64,000 nucleotides of DNA from Reticulitermes speratus (Eukaryota; Arthropoda; Insecta; Blattodea; Rhinotermitidae), in assembly GCA_021186555.1 (NCBI GenBank), contig JAJKFL010000005.1, positions 45,069,635 to 45,133,634 on the forward strand, written 5' to 3'. A program made the translations under genes and the position numbers. Under the pieces are notes generated by a model. It made no database searches and was not told the origin of the DNA. It saw nothing but the letters and a program-made list of their open reading frames with translations. Of this stretch, positions 44,432 through 56,235 are shown in pieces; position 1 is the first letter of the stretch, and each line of letters starts with the position of its first letter.

Positions 44432-45278
44432 TACTTTATAAATTTTGCTATCATTTGCTATAGGAATTTGTTCATATGCGTGGTTAGTAATGTGGGCAAG
44501 GAAACCTGCAAACTTGATTAGTTTTTCCGTAGTTGTTCTCTGTCGAATGAGGTAAATATAAAATAGAATGAATTATGAACGCTGTTCATCGAGAACTTTC
44601 CATCTCATCACTTATCACCATCCAGTCATAAAGCTCTGCATGTCACATTCAGTTGGTAACATGTCATTAAATAAATAGAAATAAACACTTTTGCCGGTTT
44701 TTGTTTGTGTGTCTGGTTCCGCATATAAAATATTCGACCTCAATAACGCAGAACGAAGATGAAAGAAGCAGGAATCAACTTTCGAAGGGAATTCAAAGAC
44801 GTGAATTTTCAAAGAAAGCTTTTCAAGAGTGCCAACTGTGTATTAGTAAATCACATAAGCCCAGCAGAGGCCACGTAAGGACAACGATTTTTTAAGGCGA
44901 TAAACTATGTATAATGTCTTCCTCTTTGCTGATATTTGCTATAAAAAAACGCGCTTTGTTCTCCAGGTGGTCACAGACATGCACCACCTGTGGGCAGATC
45001 ACGTAACGTAAAGAAATGGCGTTCTCAGCGCGATGTTTGCAGTCTTTAACCGAACCTTTTGACACGATTAGCAAATTACTGACCCCACGCAAGGGTCATT
45101 GCCCTTCTTTTATTCTTCTGTTGATTCTACCAGAGGCCCCGAAGGCTTACGCAGCTCCTGTGTGGTGTTCACTTCCCAGTCAACAGAACAGGTTTGAAGA
45201 GAATGTCAGCAAAACAACTAAAGAAGGCCATTCTGTCATAAATCTTCCGGTTCTATAAACTCACAGACTGACTGGGTA
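44432..45278. other. Mostly unrecognised; weak LINE-like phrase
   Basis: A frame at 45016-45258 contains YAAPVWCSLPSQQNRFEENV. The phrase YAAPVWC recalls the thumb region of Jockey-type reverse transcriptases, but the surrounding residues do not help. Low confidence. Confidence 0.25.
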
Positions 45279-45345
45279 ATTCCATGGAGCAGAATGTTTT
45301 TTATAATCTGGTATTCACCCGGTTAGTCGAGAAATCTTTAGTGTT
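45279..45345 (+). repeat. Degraded copy of the repeat seen at 17311
   Basis: Shares attccatggagcagaatg and ggttagtcgagaaatc with 17321-17385. Confidence 0.5.
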
Positions 45346-45639
45346 TGAGTAAACGTATTTACGTCACTAATTGTGTTGTGTGGAGACGATGTGACACAAC
45401 GTAGTCAAGAAATTATGTGCATTTTATAGCACCTGAGGTTTCATGAAGGTGGTCACAGGATCTTTCAATTGGACCCTATTAAGAGCCAGATTAATCCCTT
45501 TCACTTGTTATTATATTTTTTATACGTTTTCATATTGTCTTCCCATATGCTCATAAATCTCCAAGGTGGTCTCCTCTTTTTAGTCTTTCCGATTAATTTT
45601 TTTTTTTTTCAGTTATTATAGTGACTACGTTACGGGCTT

Positions 45640-45815
45640 TACAATTGAAGATTCAAGTTTCGAATCCCGAGAGGGAAGCAGAAACTTTTCTCCATTGCTT
45701 CCACACCCGCTTTAGGGCCCACCCAGCCACCTACGTATTGGGTATCAGGGGTCATTCCCGGGGGTAAAGCAGCCGATCTCTCACTTCGTCTAGTGCTGAG
45801 GATGGGATTTAGTGA
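45640..45815 (+). mobile_element. SINE family A copy, truncated
   Basis: B box agtttcgaatcccgagaggg, body ttagggcccacccagccacc, gggtatcagggg and cgggggtaaagcagccg. It ends after ctagtgctgaggatggg, without the tail. Confidence 0.75.
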
Positions 45816-46386
45816 ATTGACATTTCTACTGAACCAAACGTTTGCTGATGTCGAGAAGAATGCAAATTATCTTGTATCACTAGTCATTTATGGCATGGGG
45901 CTTAGACACAGGGTCAAATTTGCCTTAAAAATTTCAAAGACTGTTTTCTTCAGAAAATATGCCCAAACTGATCATGAACTTGTGGCATACGAATTTGTAT
46001 TGTTGACTGAATATTGTAGGCCTTATTTATAGCTGAGTTTGCTTCTCATATTCTGTTGTTTGCACCATTGTGATTCCCCTGTCTTATTCTCTCAGACAAA
46101 AAAATACCAATCCAGAACTTTTATGTCTGGAATTTGCTATAGGAATCGGAATAAGCCACGGTAATGGAGTTCAGTAACAGATACATTTCGGGACTTGATC
46201 CAGTAACCCAAACTCTAAAGCTTTTTACTAGGTCTTGCTTTTTCTGAAACGTGCAAGAGTCATTATGAGTCTGCTTTCGCCGTCATCCGGCCTGTACAAA
46301 TAATTTCAGTAACGTCTACTGACACTGGAAGAGCTTCTGCACGCTCAGACTCACTACCGAATGACTTCTTACTTGTATCGTAAAGG

Positions 46387-47003
46387 TTTTCCCTGTGCAT
46401 GGTAAAAAGGCACAGGGGCGAGTCTAGATAAAAAGGTAAATCAATCCCATTACAGGCCTGGACAGACCCTTAGGGTTCCAGGAGGTTGAGGCTCCCAGAT
46501 TTCTAGACAATCGGCACAAGAAGGTGGTAATGTTGTCAGCCCTAAGCACCGGCCGCCTTTACAGCCCAGGAAATATTCCTGGTACTCATTTCTGTTAGCG
46601 GCTGAGTCGACCCCAGGGCCATAGTACGACCGAAACGATTATGTCAAGAAAAAATTCCAATGACACCATCGGGAATCGAAACCGCGACGTTCCGGTTTGT
46701 AGCGTAGTGCCTCAAACAACTGCGCTACCGCGCGCCCCTCGAGTCTAGATACAGCTGTACTATATTTTCTTAACCTAAGCACAAGCTGGAGGTGGGTGGT
46801 CATTTTCACACTCCGATCCCTTTATCCTCCAAGAAAAGTCCTGGGTACGGATTGGACAGGAGGCTGCGCGGGCCCCACCAGAGCCGGGATGGACCTTTTA
46901 GAAAAGAGAAAAACTCTAGCTTCTGTCGGACATTGAACCAAGATTATTCTGACGTCCAGCCAGCCGCGTATTCACTATGCCCACTAAGCTGTCCCAACTT
47001 CTG
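46387..47003 (-). mobile_element. SINE family A copy split by a family C SINE
   Basis: Minus strand: the tail (ttccctgtgcatgg .. aggcacaggggcgagtctaga) at 46387-46430 and body plus head at 46740-47003 (agctgtactatattttctta, ggaggtgggtggtc, gcccactaagctgtccca) flank the family C element. Confidence 0.85.
46431..46739 (-). mobile_element. SINE family C, full-length, nested
   Basis: Minus strand starting GGGGCGCGCGGTAGCGCAGT, with a B box as GTTTCGATTCCCGATGG. The body runs ggtcgactcagccgct, aggaatatttcctggg, gggctgacaacatt and ctgggagcctcaacctcctg, ending gggattgatttacc. The target duplication CGAGTCTAGATA is perfect (46419-46430 and 46740-46751). Confidence 0.92.
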
Positions 47004-47110
47004 ATAGGGAATGTGTCAGTCTTTCTGTTTCGTCACCTGAATTGCGCCCAATGCAAGGATTTATGTTACCTAAGATAGAGATATTAAGCTTTCCTTTAAA
47101 CTTTCAATTT

Positions 47111-47287
47111 AGTCTTCTCGGGCGATCAGCCGCATTAACTGGTTTAAATACAACGTTTCGGGACTGGCTCCGTCCCCATCCTCAGGAAAAACTGTGTTAA
47201 ATCAGTTTTGCCTGAGGATGGAGACGGAGCTAGTCCCCGAAACGTTGTATTTAAACCAGTTAATGCGGCTGATCGCCCGAGAAGACT
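47111..47287. repeat. Family F near-perfect palindrome, about 84-bp arms
   Basis: agtcttctcgggcgatcagc .. aaatacaacgtttcgggact is mirrored with only a few mismatches. The right core reads gcctgaggatggagacggag, ctagtccccgaaacgttg. It is the least diverged of the family. Confidence 0.92.
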
Positions 47288-48872
47288 ATATTGGATCACG
47301 TCGCCTCGAAAGTTTTAAAACTTATATCATTTAAACTTGTCGGCCGAACACAATTTTTAGCGTAGCGCTGCAACGAAACTACTATTTGGAATAAAGCACA
47401 AACTGGATCTTATGAAGCTCCTCCAAACGGCTCGTTTTACAAAAAGAAGCCATACAACATAAGCAGATTTTAGTAAGACACAATTTGTATCTGTATGTTA
47501 TATAGTTAGGTACTTTTTCCCTGGCAGGAGTAGAAGCTAATTGAGCACATTTCTTGAATCTGGTCTATTGCTTTGGGTCGTCCATTGTAATGCCGAGGCA
47601 AAGCATCAGCCAGTTGTCTTCGGTTGTTATGGAGACAATCTCCTTTGCTACATTCACTGCCATAGCCCATATCTACGTACTGCCTCCTTAAAATGTTGTT
47701 TCCACCTTCAATTTGCTTGAAAGCCTTTGGACATGAAGATCAAGAACCATAACTACATGCTGCACGTATGCTGGTGCCCATAAAACGCAGTTACATACTT
47801 ACAACACTGTTCAGTGAAAGAGTATCCGTTTTAGATACTTCCGGCAGCAGTGTTTACGTACCAAGTCACAAAAGTAGGTTATATAAGGACCAAAGTTATA
47901 TATTTAAAGAAGACACACCTACATACACAAGCAGCTCCTAAATAATATCAGAAATTCTTTAGCCCTGAGATTTCGGGTTCTGGCTGCGACATAATTCCGG
48001 TTTTTTACGCTAAGTCTTTGAAGCACGAATATCGAAAAGTGCAAGGAGGGAAGAGGGGAGGGAAGGCTAATGTAGAAGGCATTTATTTCAGGTAAATTCA
48101 TACAAAAATTTTAAAATTCTAGGAAGGGCCTGCTCCTTCTTCTTTGAAAGGCAGATTTGAGAACAGGTAAGCTTTAGAAAGTGAATAAGGTAAAGGGATG
48201 GGAAGTAGACTGTTTTGAGTGTACAGCAGAAAATGTGAAAGTACAGCCATCTGTCGCTTAATGTCAGTAATCCTTTCCTGAAAATCAGACATTCTACTCG
48301 AAAACGCTAACCGGGAGTCTATTTCCCATTATTTTAAATGGGGAAAAATACAAAGCGTTACAACGCTAACTCAAAACCCCCAACCAATTTCCTAAAACGT
48401 AAATATAACACAGTCAAACGTCTATATATATATATATATAAGTGAAAAACTATCACGTTTGAAGGTTCCCACATTCGCCCGTTTGTCCTTGTTACAAGAG
48501 TGGTATTAAACTGAGGACAAGTATGGAGCATTAGTAGAATGTTACTACTGACAGAAAAGAAAACCGAAGTTCTTGGAGAAAATCCTCTTTCAATGCCAAC
48601 TTTTCACAACAAATCTTAGGAAAACTGGCCCGGGTTCGATTACGGGCCAGTCCTGAGAGGCGAAAAGTCGGAAACTAACTCCTGAACCATTGTACGGCCT
48701 TATAGAAGAGGACATTACGTGAATCGTATCTGAATATTAAATTCCTACTTCACGGCAAACACATTGCATTTCCTTTACTGAAAACAACATCTTAATGCCG
48801 CTTAAGGAAAATATGTTATCTTATTGTGATAACCAAAAAAGCACTAAAATAAACTAAGTAATGTCATGTTAC
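47288..48872. other. Non-coding stretch with short (TA)n
   Basis: (TA)9 lies at 48422-48440. 48628-48660 has a B-box-like GGGTTCGATTACGGGCC without a SINE body. No gene. Confidence 0.35.
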
Positions 48873-49110
48873 GCCGATCCAAGTGGCCGTGCGGTCTAAA
48901 GCGTGGGTCTGCGGCCGCTCACTTACTGGGATTGTGGGTGGCTGTCTCTTGTGAGTGTTGTGTGTTGTCAGGTAGAGGTCTCTGCTACGGGCTGGTCCCT
49001 CGTCCAGAGGAGTCCTACTGAGTGTGGTGTGTCTAAGAAGTGTGATCGTGAAGCCTCGAAAAATGAGGCGGCCTAGGCCCCCAAGGGGCTGTCGAGCCAT
49101 TGAAAAAAAA
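48873..49110 (+). mobile_element. SINE family B copy lacking the B box
   Basis: Starts gccgatccaagtggccgtgc and ends tgtcgagccattg plus A9. The 12-bp target duplication ATGTCATGTTAC / ATGTTATGTTAC lies at 48861-48872 and 49111-49122. About 20 bp covering the GGTTCGAATCC box is missing between attgtgggt and ggctgtctctt. Confidence 0.9.
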
Positions 49111-49586
49111 ATGTTATGTTACAGCATGCAGTACATACAGTTAACACTGTGTTTTGACAGGTTAGTGCACAGGACCGGAAGCTGTGACGTAGAGCAAAAA
49201 GCGCTGCCTTCTGAGTACAAAGCAAACTTTTTCTGTACGTCTTCAGCTATCCACGGCATGGGTCATCGCCCCCCCCCCCCTCAAAAAAAAAGTCCATCAT
49301 CTGATAAGTTGCTTCCGTCACTACGCTATGCGTTGTGAAATCGTCTAAATGACACGGAGGTAATTATAATGTATTCCAAATGATATGGATTCATTGTTCG
49401 GCCGGTTTGCACCAAGGAAACAATTACGGCTGCATTACACTGAGGGGCGTTTCTGGATTATTGTAACGTTCTCACGTGAAGACAGTGTGCAAGATGGGGG
49501 CAAGGAGCAATGTAAAGTGTCACATTTTGCTATGTAGAGAATAAACAGCTGTGGGACACATACAAGTGTGTTAAATATGATGTGAA

Positions 49587-49811
49587 TTTTTTCCATGGCG
49601 CAACAGCCCCTGGTGGGCCAGGTTCTCCTCATTATCGAGGTTTCACCATCACACTCAGACACACCAAACTCGGTAGGATTCCTCTAGACGAAGGATCGGT
49701 CTCTACCTGACAACAAACAACACCCACAAGAGACAGACATGCCCCAGCGGGACTCGAACCCCCAATCCCGCAGACCCACGCCTTAGTCCGCGCGGCCACT
49801 GGGATCGGCCA
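49587..49811 (-). mobile_element. SINE family B copy with internal deletion
   Basis: Minus strand with target duplication ATGATGTGAA (49577-49586 and 49812-49821). The B box is gcgggactcgaacccccaat. The body is shortened in two places (between ggatcgg and tctctacc, and beside the B box). Confidence 0.9.
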
Positions 49812-49844
49812 ATGATGTGAAATACGGCAAGGAAACAAACTTAC

Positions 49845-50270
49845 TCTGTGGTAGCAAAACACCAAATTTCAACACTAGTATTACCAAATCCTATCATTGG
49901 ACATGATCCTGAGCCAGTTCCTTCCACCTCCCATCCTAACATCCTGTTTTTCTAAGAGCCGTCTGTCTAATTAACCCTCTGGTACCAAAACCGAAAGTTT
50001 CAACACTGCTGTTACCAAAGCTTACTACTGGACACAATCTTGAGCCAGTTCGATCCACATCTTACACTCGCAACCTCTTTCCCTAAGCGCCATGTTACTA
50101 ATTCTCTGGTAGCAAAACTCAAAGTTTCAATACTGCTATTACCAAAGCTTACTACTGGACACAATCCTGAGCCAGTACCATCAAACTCCCCTTCTCGCTA
50201 TGCATTTCGCTAACATCCGTCTCACTAACTGTTACAAGAATGGGAAATCACAGTACCGCTAATACAAAAG
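49845..50270 (+). repeat. Old tandem repeat, period about 120-137 bp, 3-4 units
   Basis: The phrase ctggtaNcaaaac .. tttcaaNactgctNttaccaa and then actggacacaatcNtgagcc recurs from about 49845, 49980 and 50112. A weak fourth copy is near 50235. Confidence 0.75.
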
Positions 50271-52357
50271 TCCGGAAGGGAATTAGGTGATTGAAATTTG
50301 TTAAGAATGCCCTAGGAGAAGAAGCTTAACATTGTAAGCCACATGCCCTGGCCAATTTTACTCCGGATTTATTTGATAGATCCCAATATCGCTCAGATGT
50401 GGTGATAAAAATAGAGAATAGTGAAATAAATCACCGCAGATAATAAATAAATTTCACTGATACACAAACAGTGAAAGGACTCATATGTGTTTTTCCTTGA
50501 ATACTGGTTGCCATGCCGACACATAATTTCCTCGTTTGTCTGTTGATAAGTTACGGGACCATGGCAAGATAATATACAGTCCTGGTAAGTCGCACGTGCC
50601 GATCAAAAGAAGGTCGTTCAGATATTCGCCCACTGTCGGGGCTTTGTTGCACATTTCACATAAATTCTCCATCAATAAACAAGTGAGTAATACTGATTTT
50701 ACTGCGACATTGTTACCAAGCGCCCTATCCCTAATTTGGAATAACCTTTATTCCTGTTCCTGGAAAGTCTGTTGGGAAGGAATGCGGATGGAACCGGCAT
50801 TACCCTGAATGAACTGAGAAAAGTCACGATGTATCTGTCAGCATAGCGGGGCTCCGAGTCGAGAATTGAGCCATGTGCTGACGAATACGAAACCGGAATG
50901 TCATCCACTGAACACGAACGTTACCACAACTGTTAGAAATTTATTGAAAATGCGAAATCGTACGTAAGCTCAGGTTCTGTTTTGTTGAAGCCTTATGATA
51001 CAGAATGAAATATAAAGAAATACATATTTAGTATATAATTAGGAGCATTAATTATATGGAGAAATAATAAAAACGCGATTCTTTGTTTTCCGTTGCCAGT
51101 TGTATTAACACTTTGTCGTCGCTCGTACGATGTCCGAACACAGCATTGTGACTTGTTTGTACAGGTAATGGGGAAGTTATGTGGGACACTAGTTCCCTCT
51201 AGCTCCGCCAGAGTCGCTGGCGTGCCAGCGGCTGGAAGTCAGGTCGATCCAGTGCCCCCTGGATGCACTCAGTTGAGAGTTGACCGTGATGGGTCTGAGT
51301 GGTGTGCGTAATGTTGGTACTAGACATGATGGGTTACGTTGACTAGTCATACAGTGAGTGTTGACTGTGTTGCGTGCGCGCGTGTGTTTGTTGTATTGTG
51401 TTAATGAGTGTATTCTCTTCTGATTGGAGTGTTTTGACATAAACTCTTGGATTTAGCGGTTTATGTATCACGGTCTATGCTGAAAGGTGAGTGCTGGAAA
51501 TATGTACAAGAATTATTTCGGCTTGGCGCATTTGATTTCCGTTATGCGACAGTTCTGCCTTGTACGTTATACATGTATGAAGTTACAAATGTGAGATAAT
51601 GCAGGCTGCTTCAAACGTTTAGACAGCAAAATGTAGTATGATCTTTTAATTTTTCACACATAATTTAAAATTACTTACAGTTGCACCCTTTTATATGCTG
51701 CTTATGTTATGGCGCCATTTCTGAACTTTCATGGCGCACAGTAGGAGGATGAATGTGTGTGGTGAATCAGAAAGGATGTGAAAGGAAGCAGTCGTGGCCT
51801 GTTTTCAAGTATGTGTGTGTGTAGCAATATACTTACACATACACATATATTTTCGTTGTGTTTTGATATATTCTGTCTAACGATCTTAGTAACATTACAG
51901 TACCAGCAAGTCATATCGGTTTGAAACTGCTCTATTCGGGCATAATATACTTGATGTGCGACGTTTCGAACGACATTTTCATGTTTCGACAGTTTAAATT
52001 AATAAATTATAGTGAATATATTAGAAAAATGATTTTAATGAAGACTCCTAAGCTTGGAATGGGTTGAGGAATAGTAAATGTGCAGAAGTTGGCAAACGTT
52101 GACGTAGTTTATCGGTTCACGAACTTCACTTGTCAGTTTCTTGAACATTTAAGTATAAATTACTACAAGACCTACGTATGGGTGTATGTGTGCATGTAAC
52201 ACAACATTTATGCTTTGGCTTTATCATTTTCTGCTTATCAAGATCTTCCACTCGGAGTAGACGGTCGTATTTGTTTGCCGCTGAATTAACCCTTTGAAGT
52301 TCAGCAGTTACTATACGTAATACCCTTAGGCAATTCTGAGACTCCCTTGCGTTAATT
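50271..52357. other. Non-coding stretch with a candidate 5' exon
   Basis: At 51474-51485 the sequence ATGCTGAAAG is followed by a strong donor gtgagt, with a GT-rich leader upstream. It could be the first coding exon of a plus-strand gene beyond the window, or chance. Nothing else is recognised. Confidence 0.3.
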
Positions 52358-52511
52358 GAGGGATATCTGCTGGGGGTAAAGATGGCCGGTGCGTAGGGCT
52401 GACAACCTTACCACCTTCATGTGCCGATTGTCTAGAAATTCTGGGAGCTTCAACCTCCTGGACCCCTAAGGGCCTGTCCAGGCCTGTAATGGGATAGCTT
52501 TACCTTCACTT
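52358..52511 (+). mobile_element. SINE family C, 3' part
   Basis: gatggccggtgcgtagggct, gacaaccttaccacc, ctgggagcttcaacctcctg and gggatagctttaccttcac match the end of the copies at 46431 and 59558. The head is missing. Confidence 0.85.
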
Positions 52512-52599
52512 TATTACCTGCCTTGATTGATTTAGGGGTCCCTTATCCAGTCAAACTAAATTAGGATTGCAAGTATATTCCATATTAATACCGTCATAA

Positions 52600-52690
52600 C
52601 ACGGAATTTACACATTGGAAACAGTAATGTTTATTGACACGTTTCGGTTAGCAAATAACGATCTTCAGGAGGTACACGTTACACCATCAC
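52600..52690 (-). repeat. Family F half-element
   Basis: Minus core: ctgaagatcgttatttgcta, accgaaacgtgtcaata. The hairpin is GTTA-TTTGC-TAAC. No inverted partner was found nearby. Confidence 0.65.
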
Positions 52691-53597
52691 TGTGAAACAG
52701 GCATTCAGTTAAAAGTACGTATGTATTGGTAGTTGTGTTATAATTAGTGTGAAATATGCTTGTTAAAGAAACAGCAGTATGGACCATAATGTAAGTACAG
52801 TTGCTTGTACTCCCTGTCGTTCTCTCACCTGCACGTTGCCAAAGTGGAACATGCGACATGCCGCTGGGGAAGTCACCGCTAAGCCCCACAATGTGACGTG
52901 ACGATAGCGAAGGGGGTGGAGACGAAATTAGATACGATGGTCACGAAACTGGCAAAGAATGGCATCCACAGCCTGCAAAATGTGCTCCTGTGTTTTTGAC
53001 AATCTACTTTGCACCTACTACTGCACTGGTCCTTTATAATTGCCCCATTAGCCGTGTACCCTAAGTGTTCGGAAACAAAAGTGTTATAAAACGTGTGAGA
53101 GCTGCAACATTATTTCGGACGAAGCTTTTACTGTAGTGCTGCTTACAGAGATAAATTGCAGAACGTGCTCTTTTCCTGTCACTTTCGCTTCATAAATGCC
53201 GATTACCCTAAAAGTCACAGACACTTACTCTTGGCGAGTAATGACGTATGCGTTCAGTATTATGGGGAAGCCTTTTTCGTCTTCTTTGCCTCATGCACAA
53301 TTTACCGATTAGCTTTTCCAGACAACTTCGAATAAAATAATCTTGGATCTTAGGGTTGAAGTAGTAATGGTTGTTTTATTATTAATAAACGGTCTCGCAT
53401 TTGCCTTGATTACTGGATTAAATTACGCTATTAATTCCATCTGTCCTACTAAGTTGCCTTTTCTCTTACGATAAAACGTGCTACATTTGCCGCAAGATGC
53501 AACATTCCTCGCTGCTAGATGAAGTTATATTCAAGTAAGTCCCTTGAACACACCTGCTATGTGTCACCATTCTGTTAACGTAGCCTGACAAATTAAA
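52691..53597. other. Non-coding stretch, nothing recognised
   Basis: No supported gene or repeat. Confidence 0.3.
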
Positions 53598-53822
53598 CCG
53601 AAATCGTTATTCTATTCCCGGTAGGGGCAAGAGACTTTGTCTGTTGTCCAAAGCGCCCAGACCGGCTCTGATGTTCACCCATCCTCCTGTTCATTGGGTA
53701 TCGCTGACGCTTTCCCCGGGGTAAGAAGAGGTAAAGTGGCCGAGGCGTGAAGCTGACCACACATCTCCATCTAGGGTCGAGTTTAAGTCTCCATGGCCTG
53801 CACAGGGTCAACTTTACCATTA
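53598..53822 (+). mobile_element. SINE family A copy
   Basis: Body cgcccagaccggctctgatg, cattgggtatcgctgacg and gaggcgtgaagctgaccac, with tail catggcctgcacagggtcaa. The head begins at the B box region. Confidence 0.8.
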
Positions 53823-53954
53823 CATGACAAAAAACTTGCTATTATAGACCTCGTCGTTTGACAAATGTACAGCTCTCTGCACTGCATCTTGCAGTTCATG
53901 TGGAAGGAGAGACCCTTATAAGATTGCATTGCTTTATGAATGTGATGCTGTAAC

Positions 53955-54040
53955 GAAGGGACTGTGTAGCTCAGTCAGTGTAGTGGTTAAGTGGTCAACC
54001 TTCACGTCTCTAAAGCTGGTGAGAACTACCAAAGAAATAT
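53955..54040 (+). repeat. tRNA-like SINE head fragment
   Basis: gtgtagctcagtcagtgtag, tggttaagtggtc resembles an A box and the start of a family A-related head (compare 10513). The B box and body are absent. Confidence 0.5.
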
Positions 54041-54109
54041 ATTCCAACTCGTGTCCACCGACCCTGTCATAAAACCATTGTCATGTACTGAACGGTTCCG
54101 ACTACGGTA

Positions 54110-54660
54110 TGTCTGATCCAGCTGGGTAGGTAAATATGCTTGAACACACTTTCGGTCGGCAGAACTATACACATTATTTCCAGTATTCATGCTACATGTT
54201 TCAGATGTAAACAGCCATCTTCAAGTAGTTCATTTCTCAAAATTTGCAGTTTAGTTCCATTAAAAATTTGCAAAATGTTTAAAAAAACCGGATATTTTTT
54301 AAAACATAAAAAGCCCTCCCGGGCGGAAATTTTTGTGTCGAAAAAGAGCAAATGTCCGGGGATAAATGGACGTAATAGTAGAAACTGCCACACTCTGCAT
54401 CCTAGCCAACGCTTCGCTAGCCAGCCCCAAATCCCACCTCTGGTGACAGCTAACTGTATTCACATTTGAGGTTCTAATGGCCGTGAATATTAAGATTCCA
54501 GTCGTATGGTGTGTGGCGCCGTGTAGGCTGGCAGATATTTTTAGAGGAACTGCTCTCTGCATATCCAGGGTAAGAGTGTTACACCCTGAAGGTAGACGAC
54601 GCTGGTTTATTCGAAACATTAGTACGAAACAAAACTACACGGCGTCACATACCGTACTAC
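54110..54660. repeat. Pair of family F-type cores
   Basis: Minus core near 54192-54235 (acatgtttcagatgtaaaca, gccatcttcaag). Degenerate plus core near 54579-54625 (ccctgaaggtagacgacg .. ttcgaaacattag), followed by the arm actacacggcgtcacatacc. The two may be unrelated copies. Confidence 0.5.
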
Positions 54661-55299
54661 ATTGAGCTCAGAAATGTTATCTTCATCACACACACTTTAA
54701 AATGGAACAGTTTGTACATTCACTTCCACTAAATGTGGTTCAAGTGACAGTCATAAGCAATTAGCGTCTCAGAGGAAAGTAGCCACGGTTTAAATAATAA
54801 GACAAATAAATATCCAGGGAGCGAGTTTAAGAGTTTCTCACGACTGTGACTGTGAAGATTAACATCTTCTGGGATGTGCCGTTGTGTAGTCTGGTAGAAA
54901 TTTACCTTTCCTTTCCGAGAAACGTCTTCGCAGCATTATTGATTAAATTTTAGGGATGAAGTTCTTCTAAATAATGTACAAAAACTTTGTTTTCAGCTTA
55001 CATTAAATACACTGCGTCTGAATTACAAAGACCAAGTTAGTAATGCTGTTTGTGGAAACAATTGCTGTTTATTATGGGCCATACAGAACACATAAATACA
55101 CTGTGTGGATAAATTGCTGATCATTTTATTGTTAAAGCCTGTGCTTTGTGTATACTGGTAACCACTTCTTGTAGCCTGTCTGATACACATCTTATAGATA
55201 CCGTATAATTATTATTGCTGTCGGTTTCATCTGGCACACCCACCCGTTTTTACAATCTGTTGCCGCTAAAAGCAAGGAAGGAGTGATTCCAGTAAAAGG

Positions 55300-55475
55300 A
55301 GATGAATACGGTTATCGGCGATGTGACGCCGAGCAGTGTCTATAGATAGGTTGGAATATTTCGGTGGGACATGCTGTTGCATGATCTCTTCCACCCTGAA
55401 GAACGAGGCAGCTTTTCTCCACCGAAGTGTTGGTACCTCTCTTCTAACGACACGGCGTCACATCCCACAAGACTG
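55300..55475. repeat. Degenerate family F fold-back repeat
   Basis: Arms gcgatgtgacgccgagcagt and gacacggcgtcacatccca. Core ccctgaagaacgaggcagct with ccaccgaagtgttgg in place of GAAACG. Confidence 0.6.
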
Positions 55476-55560
55476 CGTTCGTCATATTCACAGCCTCAGG
55501 TTTTAGTACATATTAGTTCAAAATTGATATTATATATTTTCCGTGCAATAATTTTGTAAG

Positions 55561-56235
55561 AATGTATTTATTACCAACTAATTGCAGTAGATAACGTATA
55601 GAAGATAATTACTCCGACACGTTTCGGTTATTGATATTAGCCATATTCAGGGAGTACCTTTACACAAAGGAAGTACAGTCGAACGCGGATCTAACGTCAT
55701 AAAAGGGATTGAATATTTACTGTCGTTATAAAGGAGTGTCTTTATAACCGAGGAGTTTAATGTTATGGTTAACAGTGACGAATTAATTGGTAACACAGAA
55801 TATCTGACGCTACAGGCGAGGTGTCGTATAAACCGATGTCGTTATAACCGGGTTCTACTGTATCTGGCGTTGAAGCATATCGTTGTCGATAGTACGTTAT
55901 GAAGTGACACAATTACAATATCAGTATATGATGTTAACAGATAAAATAGGTTACAATTATACATGTAAACAATACAAATACGAACTACTAATGCAAATTC
56001 CTGTGTAATTTTAATATATTCTATTTGTTAATATCATATATTTATATTATAATTGTGTCGCTTTATAATGTACCACTTGTCGTTTAGTACCGACGACGAT
56101 TTTTCAACACCACATATGTGTTTTTGTAGTGGTACTCCCTGAAGATGACCAATATCAGTAGACGAAACATGTCTGAGTACGTAACTATCTTATATATGTT
56201 ACCTAATGCAGTTAGTTGGTAATAAATATAATCTT
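55561..56235. repeat. Family F-type inverted repeat containing a MITE
   Basis: Left: ttattaccaactaattgcag .. cacgtttcggttattgatat, tagccatattcaggg. Right, inverted: ccctgaagatgaccaatatc, agtagacgaaacatgtctga .. ctgcNttagttggtaataaa. The pogo-type MITE at 55676-55860 sits in the spacer. Confidence 0.87.
55676..55860. mobile_element. pogo/Tigger-type MITE
   Basis: Starts CAGTCGAACGCGGATCTAAC and ends with the inverse of CAGTAGAACCCGGTTATAAC, with TA on both sides (55674-55675 and 55861-55862). It is homologous to 44250-44431 in inverse orientation. Confidence 0.9.

Noticed and set aside
48625-48660. tRNA gene or SINE at GGGTTCGATTACGGGCC
   Set aside because: Only a B-box-like inverted repeat (ctggcccg..cgggccag); no A box or body.
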